Of a DNA stretch of 64,000 nucleotides, positions 44,227-51,779 are shown in pieces. Origin of the DNA: Emticicia oligotrophica DSM 17448. GTDB lineage: Bacteria; Bacteroidota; Bacteroidia; Cytophagales; Spirosomataceae. A model generated the notes under the pieces. It made no database searches, was not told the DNA's origin, and worked only from the letters and a program-made list of their open reading frames with translations. Location of the stretch: assembly GCF_000263195.1 (NCBI RefSeq), contig NC_018748.1, positions 744,001 through 808,000 of the forward strand, in the 5' to 3' direction. A program made the translations under genes and the position numbers. Each line of letters starts with the position of its first letter. The first letter of the stretch is position 1.

Positions 44227-45777
44227 ATGGCAATAGAAATGAAAGTCCCTTCGGTGGGCGAATCAGTAAGCGAAGTAACCATCGCTTCTTGGACAAAAAA
44301 AGACGGTGATTTAGTGAAAATGGACGAGGTTATCTGCGAATTAGAGTCAGATAAAGCTACTTTCGAATTACCCGCCGAAGCCGACGGAATTCTAAGAATA
44401 GTAGCTCCAGAAGGAACAACCCTTCCAATTGGGGCATTGATATGTAAAATCGAAGCTGCGGGAAGTACAGCAGCAGCAGCTCCTGCGGCAGCTGAAGCTC
44501 CAAAAGCAGTGGCCGAAGCACCAGCAGCTCCAGTTGCTACGAAAGTAATTGATGTAGTTGTACCAGCAGTTGGTGAATCAATTTCAGAGGTTACCATTGC
44601 TGCTTGGAGCAAAAAAGAAGGTGATAGCGTAAAAATGGACGAAGTTATCTGCGAACTCGAATCAGATAAAGCTACTTTCGAATTACCTTCACCAGAAAAT
44701 GGAGTATTGACAATCGTTGCACAAGCGGGTCAAGTTGTACCAATTGGCGGAGTAGTAGCTAAGATTACAGTTGGCGGCTCTCAGTCGGTAGCGGGCGGCG
44801 TTCCGCTTAGCAGTCCTCAACCAGTAGCACCTGTAACTCAGAACTCAGAACTCAAAACTCAGAACTCAGAAAACTATGCAGCAGGTCATCCATCACCAGT
44901 AGCAGCGAAAGTTTTAGCCGAAAAAGGTATCGACCCTGCTTCTGTTCAAGGTACAGGTGTAGGTGGACGTATCACGAAAGACGATGCAGTAAAAGCTGAA
45001 AAACCAGCAGTTACTCCTGCACCACAAGTCGCAAAACCAGCAGCCACTCCAGCTGCAGCACCTGCTTCAGAAGAAGGAAGATCGTCTCGTCGTGAAAAAA
45101 TGACTTCATTGCGTAAGACAATCGCCAAACGTCTGGTGGCAGTAAAACAAGAAACAGCGATGCTCACAACCTTCAACGAGGTTGACATGAAACCAATCAT
45201 GGATTTAAGAGCAAAATATAAAGATAAATTCAAAGAAGTACACGGCGTAGGTTTAGGCTTTATGTCGTTCTTCACGAAGGCATGTGCCATTGCGTTGAAG
45301 GAATTCCCTTTGGTAAATTCATACATCGATGGCGATGAAATCGTGTATAACGACTATGCCGATATTGCAATTGCGGTTTCTGCTCCACGTGGTTTGGTTG
45401 TTCCAGTAATTCGTAGTGCAGAAAAACTAAACTTCGCTCAAATCGAGTCAGAAGTAGTTCGTTTGGCGGTAAAAGCACGTGAAAATAAGTTGACAATTGA
45501 AGAAATGACTGGAGGTACCTTCACAATTACCAATGGTGGTATCTTTGGTTCGATGCTTTCTACGCCAATTATCAACGCTCCACAATCAGCTATCTTGGGT
45601 ATGCACAACATCGTTGAGCGTCCGGTAGTAGTAAATGGAGAAATCGTTGTTCGCCCAATTATGTACGTGGCTCTTAGCTATGACCACCGCACCATTGACG
45701 GAAAAGATTCGGTTAGTTTCTTAGTAAGAGTAAAACAACTCTTAGAAGACCCTACTAGAATTCTTTTGGGTGTGTAA
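44227..45777 (+). CDS. sucB: 2-oxoglutarate dehydrogenase E2 (dihydrolipoyl succinyltransferase), two lipoyl domains
   Basis: 516 residues. Two lipoyl domains lie in tandem (about 2-77 and 111-185), each with an ESDKATFEL lipoyl-lysine motif (Lys43 in the first), joined by an Ala/Pro-rich linker. The linker after them contains heptamer-encoded [10 protein letters not shown]-type peptides. The E3-binding domain is about 220-255 ([24 protein letters not shown]). The catalytic core ends with the His-Asp motif [12 protein letters not shown]. Two lipoyl domains are known in some OGDH E2s. The start at 44227 is ATG. Confidence 0.95.
   Translation: MAIEMKVPSVGESVSEVTIASWTKKDGDLVKMDEVICELESDKATFELPAEADGILRIVAPEGTTLPIGALICKIEAAGSTAAAAPAAAEAPKAVAEAPAAPVATKVIDVVVPAVGESISEVTIAAWSKKEGDSVKMDEVICELESDKATFELPSPENGVLTIVAQAGQVVPIGGVVAKITVGGSQSVAGGVPLSSPQPVAPVTQNSELKTQNSENYAAGHPSPVAAKVLAEKGIDPASVQGTGVGGRITKDDAVKAEKPAVTPAPQVAKPAATPAAAPASEEGRSSRREKMTSLRKTIAKRLVAVKQETAMLTTFNEVDMKPIMDLRAKYKDKFKEVHGVGLGFMSFFTKACAIALKEFPLVNSYIDGDEIVYNDYADIAIAVSAPRGLVVPVIRSAEKLNFAQIESEVVRLAVKARENKLTIEEMTGGTFTITNGGIFGSMLSTPIINAPQSAILGMHNIVERPVVVNGEIVVRPIMYVALSYDHRTIDGKDSVSFLVRVKQLLEDPTRILLGV
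44314..44687 (+). repeat. Internal duplication of the lipoyl domain in sucB
   Basis: A 59-nt stretch at 44314-44372 recurs at 44629-44687 with 5 mismatches, including 26 identical bases in a row (44347-44372 and 44662-44687). This shows a lipoyl-domain duplication, possibly recent or kept alike by gene conversion. Confidence 0.85.
44795..44807. repeat. Palindromic GCGGCGTTCCGCT unit inside sucB
   Basis: A 13-bp sequence identical, as reverse complement, to one at 58273-58285. It lies in frame in the E2 linker, where it encodes GGVPL. It forms a GCGG/CCGC stem. It may be a copy of a dispersed palindrome. Confidence 0.55.
44835..44869 (+). repeat. Five tandem AACTCAG/A heptamers inside sucB
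   Basis: Heptamers at 44835, 44842, 44849 (AACTCAA), 44856 and 44863, five in all (35 bp). Because 7 is not a multiple of 3, a unit change would shift the reading frame. They encode [12 protein letters not shown] in the linker. Confidence 0.85.
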
Positions 45778-45796
45778 GCATAAAACTTTGTAAACA

Positions 45797-45994
45797 ATGC
45801 CTAAATGGGAGTATCGAACATTGACTGTTAATAGAAATGAAACTAACAAATTCATAGACCGACTGAATACACTCGGTGAGGAAGGTTGGGAGTTAATTTC
45901 AACTTTTACAATCGAAAGCAAATCGGTAGGCTTGTTTGATAGTGGCTCTGAAACTTCTGGAATTGTAGCGGTTTTAAAACGAGAAAAAGAATAA
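45797..45994 (+). CDS. DUF4177 domain protein
   Basis: 65 residues, the family's usual size. WEYRTLTVNRNETNKFID and LGEEGWELIST are its landmarks. DUF4177 is a small domain of unknown function, often fused or linked to regulators. It starts 19 bp after sucB and 1 bp before the DUF433 gene, so it is in the same transcript as the OGDH genes. Confidence 0.9.
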   Translation: MPKWEYRTLTVNRNETNKFIDRLNTLGEEGWELISTFTIESKSVGLFDSGSETSGIVAVLKREKE

Positions 45995-45995
45995 A

Positions 45996-46226
45996 ATGAA
46001 AACATCAACTTTCATAACGTCAAATCCTGACATCTTGATGGGAAAACCTACCATTACAGGAACACGTTTGGCTGTGGATATGATTTTGGAGAAATTAGCG
46101 TCTGGACAAACAGAACAACAATTACTCGAAGATTATCCTCGATTAACTCATGAGGCAATTCAAGCTGTTTTACTATTTGCGGCCGAGACTGTTCGTGAAA
46201 TGAAAGTTTACTCAATAGCTTCATGA
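45996..46226 (+). CDS. DUF433 antitoxin-like protein
   Basis: 76 residues of the DUF433 family. The motif ITSNPDILMGKPTITGTRLA (about 8-27) and the HTH-like YPRLTHEAIQAVLLFAAE are typical. DUF433 proteins usually pair with a DUF5615 PIN-like toxin. Here the stop overlaps the toxin ATG (ATGA), as expected of a coupled pair. It probably represses or neutralises the next gene. Confidence 0.92.
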   Translation: MKTSTFITSNPDILMGKPTITGTRLAVDMILEKLASGQTEQQLLEDYPRLTHEAIQAVLLFAAETVREMKVYSIAS

Positions 46227-46570
46227 AAATTGTAGCTGATTAAGGAATTGAGAGTAAAATTGTAGCCAAACTAAGACAAAATGGCTATAATGTTCTATAC
46301 ATTGCAGAGTCATTTCCATCAATTTCGGATACAGAAGTTTTGCAAATTACTTTAAATGAATCAGCTATCTTGCTCACAAAAGATAAAGATTTTGGTGAAT
46401 TAATTTTCAAGCTAAAATTTACTCATAAAGGCATTGTACTTGTAAGGCTCAGTGAAAATATGAGTTCGTTTGATAAAGCCGAAATTATATTAAAGGCATT
46501 TCAAAAACACTTTGAAGAGTTTGAAGAACATTTTTCAGTTATTGACGAAGAGTTTATCAGAATTAGATAA
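46223..46570 (+). pseudogene. DUF5615 PIN-like toxin with a premature stop codon at codon 7
   Basis: The frame opens MKIVAD and then has a TAA at 46241-46243. It then continues intact to a stop at 46570 with the family landmarks ESKIVAKLRQNGYNVLYIAE, SISDTEVL and LLTKDKDFGEL. Family members read MKxxADE/N at this position, so the stop falls on the residue that normally is the acidic or Asn active-site partner. A GAA-to-TAA change is the simplest explanation. Without the first six codons and this residue, the remaining protein could start only at a weak TTG at 46340. It is likely inactive. Confidence 0.85.
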
Positions 46571-46588
46571 AAATATCTCATAAAAGAG

Positions 46589-48001
46589 ATGAATAATAAT
46601 ATGCAATACGACGTAGTAGTAATAGGCTCAGGGCCTGGTGGATATGTGGCGGCGATTCGTTCGGCACAATTAGGCAAAAAAGTTGCCATCATCGAAAAAT
46701 ATAATGTTCTGGGGGGAACATGTCTGAACGTTGGATGTATTCCATCAAAAGCCCTCCTCGATTCTTCTGAGCATTTTTATAATGCTACACACCATTTCGC
46801 TGACCACGGTATTGAGATTTCTGCTCCAGTAGCAAATCTTGGTAAAATGATTGGCCGTAAAAATGGTGTTGTTGAGAAAATGAATGCTGGTGTAAACTTC
46901 TTGATGAAGAAAAACAAGATTACGGTTTACAACGGACTAGGTTCATTCGTTGACAAAAACACCATCAAAATCACTAAAACTGATGGTTCAGAAGAAACCA
47001 TTACTACCCAACAAGTAATCATTGCCACTGGCTCGAAACCTACGATTCTTCCTTTCATGAATTATGATAAGAAAAGAATCATTACGAGTACTGAAGCCTT
47101 GAATCTTCAAGAAATTCCGAAGCACTTAATCGTAATTGGTGCGGGTGTAATTGGTGCTGAATTAGGCTCGGTTTACGCTCGTTTAGGTGCGAAAGTTTCA
47201 TTTGTAGAATTTGCCGATTCGATGATTCCGACAATGGATAAAACCATGGGTAAAGAACTACAAAAATCTGTTAAGAAACTCGGTGCTGATTTTTATTTCA
47301 ATACGAAAGTAACGAAAATTGAAAATTCAGGCGAAGAAGTAACCGTAACTGCAGAAGCTACCGACGGAAAACCAGTTGAAATCAAAGGTGATTATTGCTT
47401 GGTTTGTATCGGGCGTAGAGCTTACACTGATGGCTTAAACTTAGAAGCTGTTGGGGTTGCTACAGACCGTGGTAAAATTGTGGTTGACGAACACACTTTG
47501 GAAACAAATGTGAAAGGCATTTATGCCATTGGTGATGTGATTCGCGGGGCGATGCTTGCTCATAAAGCTGAAGAAGAAGGTGTTTTTGTAGCAGAAGTAA
47601 TGGCTGGACAAAAACCACATATCAATTATAACCTAATTCCGGGTGTAGTTTATACTTGGCCAGAAGTAGCTTCAGTTGGTTCAACCGAAGAAGAACTCAA
47701 AACTAAAGGTGTAGCTTATAAAACTGGTAATTTCCCATTCAAAGCATTGGGTCGTGCAACTGCTAGTGGTGATACTGATGGTTTAGTGAAAATCTTAGCT
47801 GATGCTGCTACTGACGAGATTTTGGGCGTTCATATTATCGGAGCAAGAGCTGCCGATATGATTGCTGAAGCCGTAACAGCCATGGAATTTAGAGCAAGTG
47901 CTGAAGACATCGGTCGTATTTCGCACGCTCACCCAACTTATATGGAAGCAGTAAAAGAGGCCGCATTATCTGCTACTGCCAACCGTGCGATTCACTCGTA
48001 A
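46589..48001 (+). CDS. lpdA: Dihydrolipoyl dehydrogenase (E3)
   Basis: 470 residues with FAD motif VIGSGPGGYVAAIRSAQLGK. The redox disulfide is Cys45-Cys50 (GGTCLNVGCIPSK). NAD binding and the C-terminal His/Glu dyad HAHPTYMEAVKEA are present. It reoxidises lipoamide of E2. It starts 18 bp after the broken toxin gene, so E1, E2 and E3 are in one operon interrupted by three small genes. Confidence 0.96.
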   Translation: MNNNMQYDVVVIGSGPGGYVAAIRSAQLGKKVAIIEKYNVLGGTCLNVGCIPSKALLDSSEHFYNATHHFADHGIEISAPVANLGKMIGRKNGVVEKMNAGVNFLMKKNKITVYNGLGSFVDKNTIKITKTDGSEETITTQQVIIATGSKPTILPFMNYDKKRIITSTEALNLQEIPKHLIVIGAGVIGAELGSVYARLGAKVSFVEFADSMIPTMDKTMGKELQKSVKKLGADFYFNTKVTKIENSGEEVTVTAEATDGKPVEIKGDYCLVCIGRRAYTDGLNLEAVGVATDRGKIVVDEHTLETNVKGIYAIGDVIRGAMLAHKAEEEGVFVAEVMAGQKPHINYNLIPGVVYTWPEVASVGSTEEELKTKGVAYKTGNFPFKALGRATASGDTDGLVKILADAATDEILGVHIIGARAADMIAEAVTAMEFRASAEDIGRISHAHPTYMEAVKEAALSATANRAIHS

Positions 48002-48026
48002 GAAATAATCAATCAATTAAGTATAG

Positions 48027-48056
48027 AAAAGCCTTCTGCAAAAGCGGAAGGCTTTT
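48027..48056 (+). terminator. Rho-independent terminator after lpdA
   Basis: 13-bp stem with one G-U pair (48027-48039 with 48044-48056) and T-run, about 26 bp past the stop. Confidence 0.88.
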
Positions 48057-48086
48057 TATTTGCTATCTTTTCCAAGCTGTATTTAT

Positions 48087-48094
48087 TAAATTTG
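48087..48094 (+). promoter_or_regulatory. Likely -7 element for the GT-C glycosyltransferase
   Basis: TAAATTTG is an exact TAnnTTTG match, 21 bp before ATG 48116. No good -33 TTG was found. Confidence 0.4.
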
Positions 48095-48115
48095 CAAGCC
48101 GATAAATTTTAAAGC

Positions 48116-49333
48116 ATGCAAAAACTCATCGAAAATTCGCCAATCAAGTGGCATCATATACTTTTTTATAGTCTTTTAGTAGCTATCATTCCACATACTG
48201 GCTTTTGGTTCGACCTCAACAACGACTGGCCTCGATGGTCAACTTATGCACTCGAACACGGCCTTAGTCAAATTTATAATTCTGATACGAATTATATGCC
48301 CATCTATCTACATGGGCTTTATTGGTTTGGCAAACTTCACGGTACTAAAGAACTCATTTACGCCAATAGCTTTCAACTTAAATACTTCTTTTTACTTTTC
48401 GATTTTGCCGGAGCTATTGCCATCGCTTATGCTCTACGAAAGTACTATATTCGTCAATTCGCTGAGTACATGCTTCTTTTCAATATGGGCTATTTGTATT
48501 GCACGACCATTTGGGGCCAACTCGATAGTGTTCCAACAACAATCGTAATTTTAGCTTTTATTTGTCTTTTTGAGCGAAAACTTCTTTGGGCAGCATTGTT
48601 TTGTACTTTATCTATTTATGCCAAACTTCAAGCCATTGTTTTTCTTCCTTTTTTTGCCATTTTATTGGTTTATCAATTAGGCGTAAAATTCGACAAGTGG
48701 GTAATTTTAAAAATGTTGGGTGTTTCAATAATTACCCAGCTAATTATATTGAGTCCTTTTATTTTAGGAGGTACTTTCACTAATTTCCTTAAAGTAGTGC
48801 GTGAATCGGTAGGTTTTTTCCCACGTGTTTCGGTCAATGCCTTCAATATTTGGTATTTATTCCTTAAACAAGACCCTACTTCCATCAACGATACACTCAT
48901 TTTTGCAGGTCTTACTTACAAAAAATGGGGATTTATTATGTTTTTTACGCTTTCAGCTATTACTTTTTTACCTCTAATAATCAAAACACTTCATAAGATT
49001 TTTAATAAGGAATCATTAGACCAAAACTATTATGCACAACTTTGGCTTACAGCAGCAACTATTGCTATCGTATTCTTTTTTGTGAATACTCAAATGCACG
49101 AGCGATATTCATTTCCTGCTATTCCAATGTATTTTGCCTATGCTTTGCTTAGTAATCGTTATTCAATCTTTGCACTCACATCAATTGCTCACCTAATGAA
49201 TGTTGATGGAACAAACAAATATTTAGGACTAAACCCATTCAGACCCGAATACACAGCAATTCTGTTCGGTATTATTTTATGCATATCTTTAATTAGAATC
49301 TATCATAATTTCAAATTAAAATTGATTAACTAA
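48116..49333 (+). CDS. GT-C-type membrane glycosyltransferase
   Basis: 405 residues with about ten membrane helices. The segment TTIWGQLDSVPTTIVILAF (about 125-143) is typical of GT-C family mannosyltransferase-like enzymes, with an acidic Asp in the WGQLDS motif. A second motif NTQMHERYSFPAIPMYF (about 322-338) matches the luminal or periplasmic loop of this family. It transfers sugar from a polyprenyl phosphate donor. The acceptor is unknown. It stands alone. Confidence 0.82.
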   Translation: MQKLIENSPIKWHHILFYSLLVAIIPHTGFWFDLNNDWPRWSTYALEHGLSQIYNSDTNYMPIYLHGLYWFGKLHGTKELIYANSFQLKYFFLLFDFAGAIAIAYALRKYYIRQFAEYMLLFNMGYLYCTTIWGQLDSVPTTIVILAFICLFERKLLWAALFCTLSIYAKLQAIVFLPFFAILLVYQLGVKFDKWVILKMLGVSIITQLIILSPFILGGTFTNFLKVVRESVGFFPRVSVNAFNIWYLFLKQDPTSINDTLIFAGLTYKKWGFIMFFTLSAITFLPLIIKTLHKIFNKESLDQNYYAQLWLTAATIAIVFFFVNTQMHERYSFPAIPMYFAYALLSNRYSIFALTSIAHLMNVDGTNKYLGLNPFRPEYTAILFGIILCISLIRIYHNFKLKLIN

Positions 49334-49473
49334 TTAATATATTCTTTATTTTTCAGTAAAAATAATTTAAAAAGAATACACAATAATTTTTATTTTTTCA
49401 AAATATTCTGAAAATAAAAAAAAGAAAAGTTCGAACTAAATTGATTAAACTTTAATCATAAACTTCAATAGCC

Positions 49474-50031
49474 ATGGATAGTGAAGAAATAAAGAAATTA
49501 ATACTTAATGAGCAAGAACAACTACAAAAGTTACATCATATTGTAGAACAAACCATCAAGGAAGAACAACTTATTGTCAATAACTTACAAAATCCGCCCA
49601 AAGAAATACTCTCTCGCGGGCAGGAAATATCAGATAAAGTAGCTCGCTTTGGCGGTAGTTGGAAATTTATCATCAGTTTCGCAGTTTTGCTTTCTATCTG
49701 GATTATTGTAAATGCAATTATTCCTGAAGAGTATCGTTTTGACCCGTACCCTTTTATTCTTATGAATTTGGTTCTTTCTTGCATCGCAGCTCTACAAGCC
49801 CCTATCATTATGATGAGTCAAAATAGACAAGAAGAAAAAGATAGAATGCGAAGCGAAAACGACTATTTAGTAAATTTGAAAGCTGAAATAGAAATCAGAA
49901 GTTTACACCAAAAAATTGATTTGTTGCTCGAAGACCAAATAAAAACATTATTCGAAACCCAAGCAAAACAGTTTATGTTACTTGAAGAAATCAATAATCG
50001 TTTAAATGAACATTTAACAAAAAATAAGTAA
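49474..50031 (+). CDS. DUF1003 membrane protein
   Basis: 185 residues. The diagnostic segment VARFGGSWKFIISFAVLLSIW (about 56-76) is followed by a second helix ILMNLVLSCIAALQAPIIMM and MSQNRQEEKDRMRSENDYLV. The last third is a coiled coil that ends LLLEDQIKTLF...LLEEINNRL. DUF1003 proteins are two-helix inner-membrane proteins of unknown function. Confidence 0.92.
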   Translation: MDSEEIKKLILNEQEQLQKLHHIVEQTIKEEQLIVNNLQNPPKEILSRGQEISDKVARFGGSWKFIISFAVLLSIWIIVNAIIPEEYRFDPYPFILMNLVLSCIAALQAPIIMMSQNRQEEKDRMRSENDYLVNLKAEIEIRSLHQKIDLLLEDQIKTLFETQAKQFMLLEEINNRLNEHLTKNK

Positions 50032-50077
50032 TAATATAATTTTCAATATCCATTTTTAAATTCATTAACAAAACTCT

Positions 50078-51160
50078 ATGTCAACCTTAACATCTCCTGT
50101 AAGAGTACTCGTAGTAGGCTGCGGAAATATGGGGGCTTCACATGCCCAAGCCTATCAATTAATCGACGGTTTTGAAATATGTGGGATTGTTTCAACAGGA
50201 AAAAGTAAAGAAGTTCTTAACGAAAAATTAGGTGGCGGATATGCCCTTTTTTCTGATTATGAAACTGCACTTACGGAAACAAAACCAGATGCTGTATGTA
50301 TTTCCACCTACCCAGATACGCACGAATCCTTTGCTATTAAAGCTCTTGAAAGTGGCTGCCATGTTTTTATAGAAAAACCATTGGCTGATACAGTAGAAGG
50401 AGCCGAAAGAGTAGCTGCTGTCGCTCAAAAAACTGGCAAAAAATTAGTTGTTGGTTATATCCTTCGCCATCACCCATCATGGGAAAAATTCGTAGAGCTT
50501 TCGCACGAACTAGGAAAACCATTAGTAATGCGAATGAACCTAAATCAACAAAGCCACGGAATTATGTGGGATGTACACCGTAATCTGATGAAAAGTTTGA
50601 GTCCGATCGTTGACTGTGGGGTGCATTATATAGATGTGATGTGTCAAATGACACGCTCAAAACCCTTGCAGGTAACCGCAATTGGAGCGAGATTAACGAA
50701 TGATATTGCTGATACCAACTACAATTATGGCCAATTACAAATTCGTTTTGAAGATGGCTCTGTGGGCTGGTACGAAGCTGGTTGGGGCCCAATGATGAGT
50801 GAAACTGCCTTCTTTATTAAAGATGTTATCGGTCCTAAAGGTTGTGTTTCGATTGTAGCAAAAGATGCTGGTGGAACGGGAAAGTCTGATAATGTAGATT
50901 CACATACCAAAACTGAGTCATTACGCTTCCATCATGCTGATATTGATGCCAATAATCATTTTACGAAAGAAGATACATGGTACAATCTTAGTGATGAACC
51001 AGACCACCAAGAACTTTGTAATCGAGAACAACGCTATTTCCTACGTGCTATTCAAGAAAATATTGATTTGACCGACCACGTACAAGATGCTGTAAATAGC
51101 CTAAAAATAGCATTCGCCTGCGATGAGTCAGTCCGAACTGGCCAAGTGGTTTATTTGTAA
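50078..51160 (+). CDS. Gfo/Idh/MocA family NAD(P)-dependent oxidoreductase
   Basis: 360 residues. The Rossmann motif VLVVGCGNMGASHAQAYQ begins the protein. The catalytic EKP motif has Lys100 (HVFIEKPLADT), and the C-terminal fold includes NQQSHGIMWDVHRNLMKSL and GVHYIDVMCQM. It oxidises or reduces a sugar or inositol-like substrate. The substrate cannot be assigned. It lies beside no clear pathway. Confidence 0.93.
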   Translation: MSTLTSPVRVLVVGCGNMGASHAQAYQLIDGFEICGIVSTGKSKEVLNEKLGGGYALFSDYETALTETKPDAVCISTYPDTHESFAIKALESGCHVFIEKPLADTVEGAERVAAVAQKTGKKLVVGYILRHHPSWEKFVELSHELGKPLVMRMNLNQQSHGIMWDVHRNLMKSLSPIVDCGVHYIDVMCQMTRSKPLQVTAIGARLTNDIADTNYNYGQLQIRFEDGSVGWYEAGWGPMMSETAFFIKDVIGPKGCVSIVAKDAGGTGKSDNVDSHTKTESLRFHHADIDANNHFTKEDTWYNLSDEPDHQELCNREQRYFLRAIQENIDLTDHVQDAVNSLKIAFACDESVRTGQVVYL

Positions 51161-51181
51161 GCTGAAATTTTCAACAAAAAT

Positions 51182-51319
51182 GAGTCATCCCGAATTTATA
51201 AATGACAGTATAGGATATTTTATGAATAAGATTTGATTCTTTGTCATTTATTGCCGTCAGTTTTAACTAACGTTAATGAATAACAAGAGTAATGTTTCTT
51301 TCTAAATTCAGGATGACTC
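51182..51319. mobile_element. MITE-like 138-bp palindromic element
   Basis: 17-bp terminal inverted repeats (51182-51198 and 51303-51319, one mismatch) enclose 138 bp. Inside, a second 9-bp inverted pair (51199-51207 with 51242-51250) lies just inside the left end. Both flanks read AAAT (51178-51181 and 51320-51323), a possible 4-bp target duplication, although the region is AT-rich. There is no ORF inside. It lies between convergent genes. Confidence 0.6.
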
Positions 51320-51406
51320 AAATTACTTACGAGTAAAATACTTATAACTATTAACATCTTTGACGAAATAGTTAAGAAATATTATTTTCTCATAGATAAT
51401 GTTTTT

Positions 51407-51589
51407 TTAAGCTTTCGTGGCATTCTTTTTAGACTGAACATCTGCCCTTGTATCTTTAGCCCACTTAGCCAAAGTAGCCATACCCGCACGTACACGAGTT
51501 CCAGCTGCGTTATTACCTTTGTCATAGAATTTTTCAAAATCTGATGCCAAAGAAGCGACAAGTTCAGTCAATTCTTTATACTTATCCAT
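51407..51589 (-). CDS. Histone H1-like (Hc1 family) nucleoid protein
   Basis: 60 residues. MDKYKELTELVASLASDFEK and the segment GNNAAGTRVRAGMATLAKWA are characteristic of Bacteroidota Hc1-like proteins; the C-terminal KKNATKA tail is basic. It binds DNA and probably helps compact the nucleoid. It is monocistronic with a start at 51589. Confidence 0.88.
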   Translation of the reverse strand: MDKYKELTELVASLASDFEKFYDKGNNAAGTRVRAGMATLAKWAKDTRADVQSKKNATKA

Positions 51590-51725
51590 AATTGAATAAA
51601 AGGTTTTGGAGTGAATAATTAATTATTGAAAAATAATAAGTATTTGCAAGTTAGAGATATTATGAAATATTACAAATTTTTACACGTAAAATCCAATAAA
51701 AGAAACCTCTTTAAGGTAAAAAAAC

Positions 51726-51755
51726 AAAAAAGCCTGACCAAAGTCAGGCTTTTTT
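51726..51755. terminator. Terminator after the SPT-like gene
   Basis: 13-bp stem (51726-51738 with 51743-51755), 4-nt CAAA loop and A/T runs on both sides. It lies 25 bp beyond the minus-strand stop at 51780. Confidence 0.9.
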
Positions 51756-51779
51756 TATATCAAATTGAATATTTTACAA

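Noticed and set aside
44082-44612. 176-codon Ala/Thr-rich frame on the minus strand
   Set aside because: It mirrors the Ala-rich linker of sucB and has no support.
44835-44869. Possible CRISPR repeat
   Set aside because: Units are 7 nt with no spacers and lie inside a coding region.
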